Source: Roseburia sp. 1XD42-69 (GTDB lineage: Bacteria; Bacillota; Clostridia; Lachnospirales; Lachnospiraceae). From it: a stretch of DNA of 64,000 nucleotides. Below the pieces are notes generated by a model. That model was not told the DNA's origin. It ran no database searches and saw only the letters and a list, made by a program, of their open reading frames with translations. The stretch is taken from NCBI RefSeq assembly GCF_003612565.1, contig NZ_RAZG01000007.1:60421-124420 (forward strand), written 5' to 3'. Positions 35,167-45,559 of the stretch are shown piece by piece (position 1 is the stretch's first letter; each line of letters opens with the position of its first letter). The position numbers and the translations under genes are program-made.

Positions 35167-36330
35167 ATGGCAGATAAAAGAGATTATTATGAAGTGCTGG
35201 GCGTGGACAAAAATGCCGATGACGCAACTTTAAAAAAAGCCTTCCGCCAGCAGGCAAAAAAATATCATCCCGATGTAAACCCTGGGGATACGGAGGCGGA
35301 GAAAAAGTTTAAAGAGATACAGGAAGCCTACGCAATATTAAGCGACCCGGACAAGCGGAGACAGTACGACCAGTTTGGCCATGCAGCCTTTGAAGGCGGC
35401 GGTGCAGGCGGCGGAGGCTTTGATTTTTCCGGTATGGATATGGGAGATATCTTTGGGGACCTTTTCGGGGATTTCTTTGGGGGCGGCAGGCGTTCCGCAG
35501 ACAACGGGCCCAGAAAAGGGGCCAATTTACGTGCCAGCGTAAGAATCACTTTTGAAGAATCTATTTCAGGATGTGAAAAAGAGTTAGAAATTGTATTAAA
35601 AGATGATTGTAAAACCTGCCATGCCACCGGGGCAAAACCGGGGACTTCCCCGGAGACCTGCAGCCGCTGCGGGGGCAAAGGAAAGATTATGTACAGCCAG
35701 CAGTCACTGTTTGGCATGGTGCAGAATGTGCAGACTTGTCCGGACTGCCGGGGAACAGGAAAGATTGTAAAAGAAAAATGCCCGGACTGCCGGGGAACAG
35801 GATATATCGCTTCCAAGAAGCGGATAAAAGTTACGGTGCCGGCAGGTATTGATAACGGCCAGAGTATCCGTATCAGGGATAAAGGTGAGCCGGGGACAAA
35901 CGGCGGGCCAAGGGGAGACCTTCTGGTAGAAGTTCATGTTTCCAGGCATCCGATTTTCCAGAGACAGGATATGAATATCTACTCTACGGCGCCTATGTCC
36001 TATGCCCAGGCGGCCCTGGGCGGGGAAGTGCGAATCAGTACCGTGGACGGGGATGTACTCTACGAAGTGAAGCCGGGAACCCAGACAGACACCAGAATTC
36101 GCCTGAAAGGGAAGGGGGTACCCTCCCTTCGGAACAAAGCGGTCCGGGGAGACCACTATGTCACCCTGGTTGTCCAGGTACCCACAGGCCTTAATGAGGA
36201 GGCGAGAGAAGCCCTGCGGAAATTCGATGCCGTCACAGAAAATTCTCTGGATGTGGAAAAAGAAAAGGATTCTAAACCAAAAAAGAAAAGCTTTAAAGAT
36301 AAAATCAAAGAAACCTTTGAGGAACTTTAG
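35167..36330 (+). CDS. dnaJ: co-chaperone DnaJ (Hsp40)
   Basis: 387 aa. The J domain has HPD in KYHPDVN. It is followed by a Gly/Phe-rich linker ([30 protein letters not shown] region), a zinc-finger domain with four CxxCxGxG-type motifs ([24 protein letters not shown] twice) and the C-terminal substrate domains. Delivers substrates to DnaK and stimulates its ATPase. Last gene of the operon, with AAAGGAAAAGG upstream. Confidence 0.98.
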   Translation: MADKRDYYEVLGVDKNADDATLKKAFRQQAKKYHPDVNPGDTEAEKKFKEIQEAYAILSDPDKRRQYDQFGHAAFEGGGAGGGGFDFSGMDMGDIFGDLFGDFFGGGRRSADNGPRKGANLRASVRITFEESISGCEKELEIVLKDDCKTCHATGAKPGTSPETCSRCGGKGKIMYSQQSLFGMVQNVQTCPDCRGTGKIVKEKCPDCRGTGYIASKKRIKVTVPAGIDNGQSIRIRDKGEPGTNGGPRGDLLVEVHVSRHPIFQRQDMNIYSTAPMSYAQAALGGEVRISTVDGDVLYEVKPGTQTDTRIRLKGKGVPSLRNKAVRGDHYVTLVVQVPTGLNEEAREALRKFDAVTENSLDVEKEKDSKPKKKSFKDKIKETFEEL

Positions 36331-36429
36331 TACTTTTTGCCTATTGTCGCTGCCTTCTATATGTTGTATCCTAAAAAATGTGCGAATGCTAGATTTAGGA
36401 AACTGTTTTAATTTATAAAGGAGGCAGTG

Positions 36430-36939
36430 ATGGGCGAGGCATGTATGACAGCAGACGAAATTCTTGACATGGGGAAAAACCTGTCTTTAAATGAAAAGGA
36501 TTTGGAAAAAGAAAGAAGAGAAATCTTGGAGGAGATCCAGGAGTTGAAACGGCAGAGAAAGTTTTTGGAACTGGAAAGGGAAGCATTTTCCAGAAACGTT
36601 GCTTTTGAGGAGAAGCGTCTGGAGTATGAAAAGAACCTGTTTGATACAAAGTGGAAGATGCTGGAGGAAGAATGGCGCAAGCTTGCCATGGAACAGGAGC
36701 AGCTCAAGCTGAAGCGGCAGTTTTATGCCCGTGTGGAAGAATATGACAACAGGAAATCAAATAGAAATGATGTGGATGTCTCCGGATTCTTTTCCGGTGT
36801 CAATACGGCTTCTTCTCTTAAGAAAAGGTATAAAGACCTGATAAAGATTTTCCATCCGGATAACCTTTCCGGTGATACGGTGGTGATTCAAAAGATAAAT
36901 AGAGAATACCAGGAACTAAAAAAAAGTATGGCAGTATAA
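36430..36939 (+). CDS. coiled-coil protein with C-terminal J-domain-like segment
   Basis: About 169 aa. Residues about 10-115 form a charged coiled coil. The last 40 (SLKKRYKDLIKIFHPDNLSG, then INREYQELKKSM) keep an HPD motif and resemble the second half of a J domain. It may recruit Hsp70, fitting its place 99 bp after dnaJ, but it lacks the rest of a classic J protein. ATG 36430 is preferred over GTG 36427 because GGAGG is then 5 nt away. Confidence 0.6.
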   Translation: MGEACMTADEILDMGKNLSLNEKDLEKERREILEEIQELKRQRKFLELEREAFSRNVAFEEKRLEYEKNLFDTKWKMLEEEWRKLAMEQEQLKLKRQFYARVEEYDNRKSNRNDVDVSGFFSGVNTASSLKKRYKDLIKIFHPDNLSGDTVVIQKINREYQELKKSMAV

Positions 36940-36943
36940 AGAA

Positions 36944-36997
36944 AAAGCCCCTGTGGGATGCATTTCATTTTGGAAGATGCCCATGGGGCTTTGTTTG
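36944..36997 (+). terminator. terminator after the J-like gene
   Basis: AAAGCCCC (36944-36951) pairs with GGGGCTTT (36985-36992), extended inward by GTGGG/CCCAT, and followed by GTTTG. Ends the heat-shock region transcription. Confidence 0.75.
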
Positions 36998-37041
36998 TGG
37001 AGAGGAACATAATTTTCCTGTGTTTATTTTTACAAAAAAGC

Positions 37042-37072
37042 TTGCAAAAACCAGGAAATCCCGTATTATAAT
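37042..37072 (+). promoter_or_regulatory. promoter of the chemoreceptor gene
   Basis: TTGCAA (37042-37047) with TATAAT at 37067-37072 (19-bp spacing), or TATTAT at 37064-37069 (16 bp). Reads into the gene at 37120. Confidence 0.6.
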
Positions 37073-37119
37073 ACATATAGTATATAGATACATAATTTAC
37101 GAAAGGATGAGGTATAGTT

Positions 37120-38481
37120 ATGGCAGTCAGAAAAAAATCAACACTCATCAAATCTTTGTCTGAATTAAAGAAAGCGGATTATGCTCAGGTTCCTGAATTA
37201 AAGGATATGTATGAGCGGTTGGAGAAGGGCCGCAGTCAACTGGCAGAGGTATTTGATAAGAATATCAAAGCGGTGATGCAGATTAGTTCTCTCGACCTTA
37301 CCATGCAGCATCAGACAGAAAAAATCATGGATATTTCCCGTAAAGTTGAGAAGGCATCTGAGACGATTTTTGGCGCTTCCATTGACTCTGGGGACATGGG
37401 GGATAACAACAGCCGCCATGAGGAACTGACCAATACCATTATTGATGTGTCTGCGGAGACAGACCATGTGTACCGTAAAATTGAGGAAGGGCAGAATGAA
37501 CTTACCACCATAAAGGAACTTTCTGACCAGACAATTCAGATTTCTGAGAAACTCCAGAATGATATGGACGGTTTGTTTAAGATGATTGACAGAATCGGGG
37601 AGATTATTTCAGGGATTGATACCATTTCCATGCAGACAAATCTTTTGGCGTTAAATGCCAGTATTGAGGCGGCCAGAGCTGGTGCGGCGGGAAGAGGATT
37701 TGCCGTGGTGGCAGCAGAAATCCGCAGCCTTGCGGAGGAGACCCAGAATATGACCGGCAATATGAACGAATTTTTAGAGGGAATCCGGACGGCTTCCAAG
37801 GAAAGCGTTCACAGCACCACAAATACCATGGATGCATTGAGCAGCATGGCGGATAAGATTAAAAATGTATGGGAGTTAAACAACGAAAACCAGGGTTCCG
37901 TCTCTAAGGTCAACGAGTCCATAAGCTCCATTGCTGCAATCAGTGAGGAGCTCAGCAGTTCCATGTCTGAGATGGAAAACCAGCTCAGAGACAGTATCGG
38001 CTTTATGAAGCAGGTAGGCGGTGATTTAGGCCAGGCAGTGAAGCCGGTGGTGGATATTGAAAAAACTTTAGATGATGCGGTAAAAGAGATGGGAGATATG
38101 ACAGAAGATGCATTTTATCACCTGGAAAATTTTGAATTTTCCAAATATGTGAGCAATGCAATCACAGCCCATAATACATGGCTTTTCAATCTGAAAAATA
38201 TGGTGAAGGAGCGCACGGTTATGCCCTTGCAGCTAGATTCCTCCAAATGCGGGTTCGGCCATTTCTATTACGCCCTTACACCCCAGATACCGGATGTACT
38301 TACCATATGGAATGCTTTAGGTGAGAAACATAAACGTTTCCATGCATATGGTGCGGAGGTAATTCAGGCATTAAATAATGGGGAGTATCCCCGTGCGGAG
38401 CAGTTGTGCAGGGAGACGGAAGAATATTCCAGAGGGTTGATATCAGACCTTCAGGCCATTATAAGACTGGCGGGAGAGTAA
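37120..38481 (+). CDS. soluble methyl-accepting chemotaxis-type protein with CZB domain
   Basis: 453 aa with no membrane segment or HAMP domain. The signalling hairpin is in the middle ([37 protein letters not shown]), flanked by coiled-coil methylation-type helices. The C-terminus is a chemoreceptor zinc-binding domain with ligand residues visible: [25 protein letters not shown]. Likely a cytoplasmic sensor of zinc or oxidants feeding CheA (family knowledge). No che genes nearby, so the partner is elsewhere. GAAAGGATGAGG precedes the start. Confidence 0.9.
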   Translation: MAVRKKSTLIKSLSELKKADYAQVPELKDMYERLEKGRSQLAEVFDKNIKAVMQISSLDLTMQHQTEKIMDISRKVEKASETIFGASIDSGDMGDNNSRHEELTNTIIDVSAETDHVYRKIEEGQNELTTIKELSDQTIQISEKLQNDMDGLFKMIDRIGEIISGIDTISMQTNLLALNASIEAARAGAAGRGFAVVAAEIRSLAEETQNMTGNMNEFLEGIRTASKESVHSTTNTMDALSSMADKIKNVWELNNENQGSVSKVNESISSIAAISEELSSSMSEMENQLRDSIGFMKQVGGDLGQAVKPVVDIEKTLDDAVKEMGDMTEDAFYHLENFEFSKYVSNAITAHNTWLFNLKNMVKERTVMPLQLDSSKCGFGHFYYALTPQIPDVLTIWNALGEKHKRFHAYGAEVIQALNNGEYPRAEQLCRETEEYSRGLISDLQAIIRLAGE

Positions 38482-38523
38482 TCTCCCACCTTTTCTGCGG
38501 CATTTTAGAACGCCCCGTTTGAA

Positions 38524-39234
38524 TTAAGGTTCCAGGAAGTACAGAAAATCAATGGAATTTTCCTGGTGGGGAGCGGCATAAATCATGGCATATACCGGGG
38601 AAAAGGAAAAAAGGCCCGCCTGTTTGATTCTGCTGCTTTCCGCCAAAGATATGCCAAAGGCAGTTTTCTTTTTGGTATCCGGATGAGTGCCGTATATGAC
38701 TTTGCCCTCCCTTTCATACGCTGCAATTTTTTCCTGGGGAAGATATTCTTCCATAGGCATAATATATCCGATTTCCCCTAGCATCACCACCACATCTTCA
38801 TCTGTCATGATGTGGTCCACTGTACCGCTCATTAGAAGGGTTGCAATCACGGAAAACATCTGTAAATCGTTTGCTTCTCCGTTTTCATTTAAGGCAAGAG
38901 TCAGTCCCGCATGGTAATCCGCTTTATATTCTTTGGGGTCAAAACCTTTTTCCGCCATAAAATCCGTATAAATCTGTGGGGTGGCATCATCCTGGAATAC
39001 GTCGGAATTTATCACCATAGAATAGAGAATGGTCTCCTGACTGCCGGTTAAGAGATGGTGGACAAGGGAAATGAAAAAAACTATAATGAATGCGGCAATG
39101 ATAATCTGGGCTTTATAATACGTCCAGATATAATCAATTTTTTCTCCCATTGGCATTGTTTTCAATTTTTTCTTTTCCGCTCTCCCCTGCTCTTTCAAAT
39201 AAGATTTTAAATTTTCTTTTGTCTCATGTTCCAA
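38524..39234 (-). CDS. single-pass membrane protein, unknown
   Basis: 236 aa. A charged cytoplasmic N-terminus (EHETKENLKSYLKEQGRAEKKK), one membrane segment (IIIAAFIIVFFISLVHHLL) near residues 49-67, and an extracytoplasmic domain of about 165 residues. No known family recognised. Convergent with the chemoreceptor gene. The 170 bp upstream to 39405 hold the divergent promoters; I see no clear consensus there. Confidence 0.6.
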   Translation of the reverse strand: MEHETKENLKSYLKEQGRAEKKKLKTMPMGEKIDYIWTYYKAQIIIAAFIIVFFISLVHHLLTGSQETILYSMVINSDVFQDDATPQIYTDFMAEKGFDPKEYKADYHAGLTLALNENGEANDLQMFSVIATLLMSGTVDHIMTDEDVVVMLGEIGYIMPMEEYLPQEKIAAYEREGKVIYGTHPDTKKKTAFGISLAESSRIKQAGLFSFSPVYAMIYAAPHQENSIDFLYFLEP

Positions 39235-39404
39235 AATCAGTCACCTTCCTTTTTATCATTTCATTGTATCTCATTTTTATTGAAAATTCAACTTTAAACT
39301 GTCCCTCATATGGTACAGGTGTTTTTTTATACTGTTGTCAGTACAAATGCAAGATTTTCCCGGGGCAGAGGAGTCCAATTATATGGAAAAAGGAGGAGTC
39401 AGAT

Positions 39405-39800
39405 ATGGAAGAGATAAGGATTGTTGCAGTGGATTTTGACGGTACCTTGTGTGCCGATATTTATCCGGGGATAGGTGCCCCCAACCTGCCTTTAATTGCC
39501 CTGTTAAAAAGGCTTAAGGCAGAGGGGTGCCAGTTAATACTCTGGACATGCAGATGCGGGGAACTTTTGGGGGAGGCGGTGGAATGGTGCGGAAAGTATC
39601 ATCTTTACTTTGATGCGGTGAATGAAAATGTTGCGGAAACCCTGAGGAAATACGGATCGGATTCCAGAAAAATATTTGCGGACGTATATATTGATGACAG
39701 GAGCTGTGATGGTTACAGAACCTTTTTCAATCTGGAACATATGATAAGAAAAAGGAATTTTGGAGAGACTGGATTATGGAAGAAAAAGCTTGTCCTATAG
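39405..39800 (+). CDS. HAD-like hydrolase, small
   Basis: 131 aa. VAVDFDGTLC carries the DxD nucleophile motif, LILWTCR fits motif II and FADVYIDDRSC fits the C-terminal acidic motif. The domain is short, without a cap. Substrate unknown. ATG 39405 follows AGGAGG (39391-39396). Its last 25 nt overlap the next gene, so the two are coupled. Confidence 0.8.
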   Translation: MEEIRIVAVDFDGTLCADIYPGIGAPNLPLIALLKRLKAEGCQLILWTCRCGELLGEAVEWCGKYHLYFDAVNENVAETLRKYGSDSRKIFADVYIDDRSCDGYRTFFNLEHMIRKRNFGETGLWKKKLVL

Positions 39801-40324
39801 AGAATACCTGCAGTTTTCGGGACGTTGCCCCGATTATGATGGATTTGCCCTATCCTCCCATGGAGGTGAGCCGGAAGAATCTGTCCCATGCAAACCTGCT
39901 CAGTGTGGATTACTGCGGCGCTGTGTCAGAGCTCTCAACTATCGCCCGGTATATCAATAATGAAAACCGCATTTCCTGTGTGAACTGTTCTGTGGCAAAA
40001 ACCATATTGGGAATAGCAATCGCAGAGATGATGCATCTGCAGAAATTAGGGGAAATGATTGTTTTGCTGGGGGGAAATATTGATTTCGTGGCAAAATACC
40101 AGGATAACCGCAGAAGAATGTGGACTCCTCAGTATCTCACCCTTCCAGAGCAGTTAAAGGCGATGCTTTTGGCTGATATGGAAGGGGAGAAAAAGGCTAT
40201 AGAGCAGTATACAATGCATATGCATATGATAGATGACCCCTGTGTGAATGCCACCCTGGCAAGAATTATCAAAGATGAAGAATATCATATTATGATATTG
40301 CAGACACTGTTAAATGAAGATTAG
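39776..40324 (+). CDS. ferritin-like diiron-type protein
   Basis: 182 aa. After a Cys-containing N-terminus the protein is a four-helix bundle with spaced Glu/His contexts (TILGIAIAEMMHLQKLGEMI, LADMEGEKKAIEQYTMHMHMI, ARIIKDEEYHIMILQTLL) typical of ferritin-like or rubrerythrin-type iron sites (E-x6-Y, E-xx-H). May store iron or detoxify peroxide. The start lies inside the HAD-like gene. A strong hairpin follows. Confidence 0.75.
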   Translation: MEEKACPIENTCSFRDVAPIMMDLPYPPMEVSRKNLSHANLLSVDYCGAVSELSTIARYINNENRISCVNCSVAKTILGIAIAEMMHLQKLGEMIVLLGGNIDFVAKYQDNRRRMWTPQYLTLPEQLKAMLLADMEGEKKAIEQYTMHMHMIDDPCVNATLARIIKDEEYHIMILQTLLNED

Positions 40325-40355
40325 TGCTGTGTAAAGAGATTCTGCGGCGTTTCAA

Positions 40356-40401
40356 AACATCCAGCCCCTCGCTGTAAGCGGCTTTATATGGGCTGGATGT
40401 T
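40356..40401 (+). terminator. strong hairpin after the ferritin-like gene
   Basis: AACATCCAGCCC (40356-40367) pairs perfectly with GGGCTGGATGTT (40390-40401), with a second small hairpin in the loop. Only a weak T stretch follows, so it could be a terminator or a structured RNA end. Confidence 0.7.
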
Positions 40402-40547
40402 CTTATCTGAAAGGCCAAAAGATGAGAAGATAACCCATATTGTGAGGAATCCGTGAAAAACGCAAGATAGAGGTTGACGTGATTTACTTGTTTTTTTATA
40501 ATGAAACTGGGTTATTAACTCCCATTCCAAATTCTATGGAGGTAAAT

Positions 40548-42449
40548 ATGAAAAATTTCAGTACAGTTAAACTTATAATAGCAGTGTGGGTTGGTATTGT
40601 TATTTTAATGACAGGCCAGACACCGGCCCTGGCGGCAGGCTCACTGTCTATAGCAGTTTCCAGCAATTCCGTGTCCGCGGGGGAAAATATCACAGTGACC
40701 GTATATGCGGTAAATGCCAGCGGGGATGAGGCCACCTCAGATATGACCATAACTTATGACTCTTCCAAACTGGAGTATGTGAGCGCCAGCGGGGGAGGTG
40801 CCAGCGGGGGAGGTGGAACTGTAAAGGCTACAGGTTCCACTGTGGATGTAAAGTTTAAGGCCGTCTCTTCCGGGGACGCTTATGTCAAGGCGGAAGGAAC
40901 CGGAGTAACGGCTGCGGGAGCCCACATTAACGTATCCGGCAGCGCATCCTCTGACCTTGAGTCAAAGGATGAGGCAGACGCCTCAAATGGGACTCTTTCC
41001 GGGGACAACTCCCTTTCGTCCCTGAAATTGTCCGCAGGAACCCTCTCACCTGCATTTAAAGGGAGCGTGACCAATTATACCGCAACGGTGGGCAGTGATG
41101 TGAATGATATTACTGTGACTCCGGTAACTTCCAACAGTAAAGCCAAAGTGGAATCTATCACAGGAAATACTGGATTAAAAACAGGGGAAAACGTGATTTC
41201 CATTACGGTGAAAGCGGAAAACGGCACGCCGGCAACCTATAAAATCACAGTGACAAAAAGTGATACCGTAACCACAAGTTCCACAAATCCCCAGACAGAT
41301 ACAGGAGAGGGGACAGAGGGCGAGGAGAAGCCGGGGGAGACGCCTTTGGATACAGGAACGGGGGGAGATTCCATTACAATAGACGGACAGGCTTATCACA
41401 TTGTAGACGAATTTCCTGAAAGTGAAATCCCCCAGGGTTTTTCTCCCGCAAACTTTGAGTATAAAGGCGTGAAACACAAAGGATTGTCCTATGAGAGCGG
41501 CCACATGGGATTGTACTACCTTAGCAATGATGCGGGGGAAGGAAAGTTTTTTGTCTATGATGCGGACAGGGATGGATTTTATCCCTATGTGCGGCTTCAG
41601 ACAGGGGAGCATTTTATAATCCTTATGGTTGTGCCAAACGGAGCGGTTCCCCCTCCCGATTACAGGGAGACCACTGTGGTGATTCAGGATGTTACCGTAC
41701 CTGCTTACCAGTATTTTGGTAAAGATGTGGAGATTGTAAATCTGGGGGATACTGAGATGCCGGAGGGAAGTACCGGCTCGGATTTTTACCTCTTGTACGG
41801 CATGGACCCGGAAGGGGTGGCAGGCTGGTATCAGTTTGACAGAACCCAGGGAACCTACCAGAGATTGAATACGGACACAGCCAGTGATGAGGATGAGGCG
41901 GCAAATTATGAAACCCTTTTGAAATCTTATAATGAATTGGACGCCCGTTTTAAAGATACAAAGACAAAGGACAGGAGGGTGATAGCCGTACTGATTTTTG
42001 TAACGGTGGTATTATTGATTGTAATTTTAAATATAATACTCCATAACAGGGAGCGCTTTGATGAGGACGAGGAGGAGTATGTCCAGAGGAAAGCAAAACC
42101 TGCCAGAGAAAAACCGGCGAGGGAGAAATCGCTCCGGGAAAAGCCGGTAAGGGAGAAGCCGGTGAGGGAAAAACCGGTAAGGGAGAAGCCCGTGAAGGAG
42201 AAGCCTGACAGGGCATATGCCAGAATGGAAGAGGAAGATGATGCCTCAAGCTTTTATGCCGGGGATACCCAGGAGATTATGACGGAATTTGAGGATGAAC
42301 CCAGTATTCTTTCCAGGCACACAGGCCAAAAGAAGAGGGAGCCAAAGAGAGTGGAACAGCCTCCTAAAAGAGACACAAGGAGGCCGGAGCCTCCTATGCC
42401 GAAAGAAGAGGATGACGATATTGAATTCCTGGATTTAAATGATTTGTAA
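40548..42449 (+). CDS. anchored surface protein with cohesin-like and cadherin-like beta-sandwich domains
   Basis: 633 aa. A signal peptide of about 25 residues ends at PALAAG. Residues about 28-125 look like a cohesin-type domain (SVSAGENITVTVYAVNASGD, MTITYDSSKLEYVSASGGG), 150-245 a cadherin-like beta sandwich (LSSLKLSAGTLSPAF, YTATVGSDVNDITVTP). A further beta domain follows, then a coiled coil, a membrane segment (VIAVLIFVTVVLLIVILNIIL) and a cytoplasmic tail with repeated PVREK units. ATG 40548 has GGAGG. The function is probably cell-surface binding or scaffolding; no partner is known. Confidence 0.8.
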   Translation: MKNFSTVKLIIAVWVGIVILMTGQTPALAAGSLSIAVSSNSVSAGENITVTVYAVNASGDEATSDMTITYDSSKLEYVSASGGGASGGGGTVKATGSTVDVKFKAVSSGDAYVKAEGTGVTAAGAHINVSGSASSDLESKDEADASNGTLSGDNSLSSLKLSAGTLSPAFKGSVTNYTATVGSDVNDITVTPVTSNSKAKVESITGNTGLKTGENVISITVKAENGTPATYKITVTKSDTVTTSSTNPQTDTGEGTEGEEKPGETPLDTGTGGDSITIDGQAYHIVDEFPESEIPQGFSPANFEYKGVKHKGLSYESGHMGLYYLSNDAGEGKFFVYDADRDGFYPYVRLQTGEHFIILMVVPNGAVPPPDYRETTVVIQDVTVPAYQYFGKDVEIVNLGDTEMPEGSTGSDFYLLYGMDPEGVAGWYQFDRTQGTYQRLNTDTASDEDEAANYETLLKSYNELDARFKDTKTKDRRVIAVLIFVTVVLLIVILNIILHNRERFDEDEEEYVQRKAKPAREKPAREKSLREKPVREKPVREKPVREKPVKEKPDRAYARMEEEDDASSFYAGDTQEIMTEFEDEPSILSRHTGQKKREPKRVEQPPKRDTRRPEPPMPKEEDDDIEFLDLNDL

Positions 42450-42481
42450 GACATATTGAACAGCAATAGAAAGGCAGAAAC

Positions 42482-44938
42482 ATGAAAGCATATACGAATA
42501 AAGCCAAGAAAGCATTAAGGCTTGCAGAGAAGGCATCAAAGTCGTTACAGCACAATTATGTGGGTACGGAGCATATACTCCTGGGCCTGTTAAAGGAAGG
42601 CACAGGGGTGGCTGCCAGAGTGCTGGTGGATAACCGGGTTGACCCGGAGCAGCTATTAGACTTAATTGAAAATTTAATAGCCCCCGCAGGGGGGGCAGCT
42701 CTTGAGGAACGGGACGGTTACACGCCCAGGGCTCGGCAGATACTGGAAAATGCAGGGAGGGAAGCAGACCGTTTTTCCAGCAGGGAAATCGGAACCGAGC
42801 ATTTGTTAGTTGCCATTATAAAAGAGAGTGAATGTGCTGCTTCCAGACTTATGAATACCATTGGGGTAAATTTTCAGAAGCTGTTTGCAGACCTTTTGGT
42901 GGCCATGGGAGAAGATGCGGGACAGTACAAAGATGAATTTCAAAATGGAAAGCCAAACAGGCGGAAAAATTCCACAAGCACCCCTATGCTGGACCAGTAT
43001 TCCAGAGATTTGACAAAATTGGCATCGGAAAACCGACTGGACCCGGTAATCGGGAGAAATAATGAAATTCAAAGAGTGATTCAGATATTGAGCAGAAGAG
43101 GAAAAAACAATCCCTGCCTTATCGGGGAACCAGGCGTGGGGAAAACTGCCATTGTGGAAGGTCTGGCTCAGAGGATTGAAATGGGCCTTGTGCCGGACCC
43201 GGTGGCCCAAAAACGTGTGGTGACCCTGGATTTGTCCGGTATGGTGGCCGGCTCTAAATACCGGGGGGAGTTTGAAGAGCGGATTAAGCGGGTTATCCGG
43301 GAAGTGATTCATGCGGGAAATATTTTGCTGTTTGTGGATGAGATTCATACAATTATAGGGGCCGGAGGAGCGGAGGGGGCTTTGGATGCTTCCAATATTT
43401 TAAAACCGTCCCTGGCCAGGGGGGAAATCCAGTTAATCGGTGCCACAACCATAGAAGAGTACCGGAAACATATAGAAAAAGATGCGGCTCTTGAGAGGCG
43501 GTTCCAGCCTGTTACTGTGGAGGAGCCGGACAGGGAAGAGGCCATTGAGATATTAAAAGGGCTTAGAAGCCATTATGAAGAGCACCATCAGGTGGAAATC
43601 ACCGATAGTGGGGTGGAGGCGGCGGTGGATTTGTCCATGCGCTATATCAACGACCGTTTTCTGCCGGATAAAGCTATTGATTTAATGGATGAGGCTTCCT
43701 CTAAAGTGCGTCTGGGAGGATATAAGGTTCCCGGGCAGATAGAGGAACTGGAACAGAAAATGAAACAGTGTGACAGGGATTTAGAGCAGCTTTTGATGGA
43801 AGGGAATATTGAGGAGGCGTCTCTGATTAGCGGCGAAAAGCAGGAGATGGAGGAGACGTATGAAAAACTCTTAAAAAAATATAAGAGAGATGCCAGAAGG
43901 AAGAAATTGGTGGTGGGGCCGGAGGAAATGGCGGATATTGTCTCCGGCTGGACAAAAATACCCGTAAAGAAACTGGAGGAAGGAGAGGCAGCCAGACTGC
44001 GGCGGCTGGAAAAAACCCTCCACAAACGTGTGGTGGGACAGGAGGAAGCAGTCTCTGCTGTGGCAAAAGCCGTGCGCCGGGGGCGTGTAGGTTTAAAAGA
44101 CCCCAAACGTCCCATTGGTTCTTTTCTCTTTTTGGGACCTACCGGCGTGGGAAAAACAGAGATTACCAAGGCCCTGGCAGACGCTATGTTTGGGGACGAA
44201 CAGGCTATGATTCGGGTGGATATGTCTGAATATATGGAAAAACACAGTGTCTCTAAGATGATCGGCTCACCTCCCGGTTATGTGGGGTATGACGAGGGGG
44301 GACAGTTGTCAGAAAAGGTTCGGAGAAACCCTTATTCTGTCATTCTCTTTGATGAGATAGAAAAGGCCCATCCTGATGTCTTTAATATTCTTCTTCAGGT
44401 GCTGGATGACGGTCATATTACAGATGCCCAGGGAAGAAAAGTGGATTTTAAAAATACCATAATCATTATGACTTCCAATGCGGGGGCACAGGCAATTATT
44501 TCCCCGAAAAAACTGGGATTTGGCGCAGGGGAAGATGAAAAGCAGAATTATGAGCGTATGAAGTCCGGTGTGATGGAAGAGGTGAAACGGATTTTTAAAC
44601 CGGAGTTTTTAAACCGTATCGACGATACCATTGTGTTCCGATCCCTGGATAAAGAAGATATGAAAAAAATTGTTACTATTCTTTCCCAAACGTTAATAGA
44701 CCGCTGCAAAACTCAGATGGGCATAACATTGTCCATAAAGGATTCTGTAAAAGTATATATTGTGGAAAAAGGCTACGAGCCAAAATACGGTGCAAGGCCC
44801 CTGCGCCGGAAAATCCAAAATGAGATAGAAGATACCCTGGCGGAAGAAATTTTGGAAGGGAAAATCAAAAAAGGGGATGCTGTGGACGTGGGCATGAAAA
44901 AAGGAGAAATCTGCTTTACGGTGAAAAACGAAAAGTAA
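42482..44938 (+). CDS. clpC: ATP-dependent Clp protease ATP-binding subunit ClpC
   Basis: 818 aa. N-terminal double ClpN repeat ([31 protein letters not shown]), first AAA domain with Walker A GEPGVGKT and Walker B in [19 protein letters not shown]-like coiled linker ([21 protein letters not shown]), second AAA domain with GPTGVGKT and the ClpP-contact region. Unfolds proteins for ClpP. It lacks the neighbouring ctsR-mcsA-mcsB genes of the Bacillus operon, being followed instead by radA after one small gene. Confidence 0.97.
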   Translation: MKAYTNKAKKALRLAEKASKSLQHNYVGTEHILLGLLKEGTGVAARVLVDNRVDPEQLLDLIENLIAPAGGAALEERDGYTPRARQILENAGREADRFSSREIGTEHLLVAIIKESECAASRLMNTIGVNFQKLFADLLVAMGEDAGQYKDEFQNGKPNRRKNSTSTPMLDQYSRDLTKLASENRLDPVIGRNNEIQRVIQILSRRGKNNPCLIGEPGVGKTAIVEGLAQRIEMGLVPDPVAQKRVVTLDLSGMVAGSKYRGEFEERIKRVIREVIHAGNILLFVDEIHTIIGAGGAEGALDASNILKPSLARGEIQLIGATTIEEYRKHIEKDAALERRFQPVTVEEPDREEAIEILKGLRSHYEEHHQVEITDSGVEAAVDLSMRYINDRFLPDKAIDLMDEASSKVRLGGYKVPGQIEELEQKMKQCDRDLEQLLMEGNIEEASLISGEKQEMEETYEKLLKKYKRDARRKKLVVGPEEMADIVSGWTKIPVKKLEEGEAARLRRLEKTLHKRVVGQEEAVSAVAKAVRRGRVGLKDPKRPIGSFLFLGPTGVGKTEITKALADAMFGDEQAMIRVDMSEYMEKHSVSKMIGSPPGYVGYDEGGQLSEKVRRNPYSVILFDEIEKAHPDVFNILLQVLDDGHITDAQGRKVDFKNTIIIMTSNAGAQAIISPKKLGFGAGEDEKQNYERMKSGVMEEVKRIFKPEFLNRIDDTIVFRSLDKEDMKKIVTILSQTLIDRCKTQMGITLSIKDSVKVYIVEKGYEPKYGARPLRRKIQNEIEDTLAEEILEGKIKKGDAVDVGMKKGEICFTVKNEK

Positions 44939-45074
44939 CAAAAAGAATTCGTAAAATTTCAATAAAGCATCTGGAAAAAAGAAGCGGGATATTGTATAAT
45001 AATGCCATAAAGATAGCAGAAGCCGGCTGCTTTCCGGAAGAAGAAGCGGCGGCACATGGCACAGGAGGATAAAA

Positions 45075-45488
45075 ATGTCTGTAATTAGCGAATTGATACG
45101 CACAGAGGCGGATGGAACTATTAGTTTTGGGGATTACAGTTTAAGTTCCAAGGCAAAGCTGGATAACTTTGACCACGGCGGTGATTTATACAAAGTAAAA
45201 ACCTTTGCAGAGATTACCAAATTGGAGCGCAACGGAATGTTTGTCTATGAATCTGTACCCGGTACGGCAGTGCAGGGATTTAAGGCTACAGAATCTGAGG
45301 TAGAATTTACTGTGGAGGGCCCGGAGGACACACAGATTACCCTGGAGTTGGAAGAGAGCACAGAATATGATATTTCCATTGATGACACAGACGCAGGGAC
45401 GATGAAGACCAATCTTGGAGGAAAACTAAGTTTCAGCGTGGAGATGGACGGCAGCAAGGCAGTCCATGTATCAATAACCAAAAAGTAG
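45075..45488 (+). CDS. conserved beta-rich protein between clpC and radA
   Basis: 137 aa. Starts SVISELIRTEADGTISFGDYSLSSKAKLDNFDHGGDLYKVKTFAEITKLERN. It has a beta-rich domain in which a hydrophobic core is paired with acidic surfaces (VEFTVEGPEDTQITLELEES, FSVEMDGSKAVHVSITKK). No signal peptide. The family is not identified; similar genes are seen in Lachnospiraceae in my recollection, but this is not verified here. A TGTATAAT near 44993 could be its -10. GGAGG lies near 45064. Confidence 0.65.
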   Translation: MSVISELIRTEADGTISFGDYSLSSKAKLDNFDHGGDLYKVKTFAEITKLERNGMFVYESVPGTAVQGFKATESEVEFTVEGPEDTQITLELEESTEYDISIDDTDAGTMKTNLGGKLSFSVEMDGSKAVHVSITKK

Positions 45489-45505
45489 ATAAAGATGTTA
45501 TGGTG

Positions 45506-45538
45506 ATATCCCAGCGAATATTCCGCTGGGATATTTTA
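45506..45538 (+). terminator. terminator between the beta-rich gene and radA
   Basis: ATATCCCAGCG (45506-45516) pairs perfectly with CGCTGGGATAT (45524-45534), followed by TTTAC. It isolates radA from the upstream gene and rules out the in-frame ATG at 45500 as the radA start. Confidence 0.85.
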
Positions 45539-45559
45539 CAGAGTGACAGGGAGGGCATA

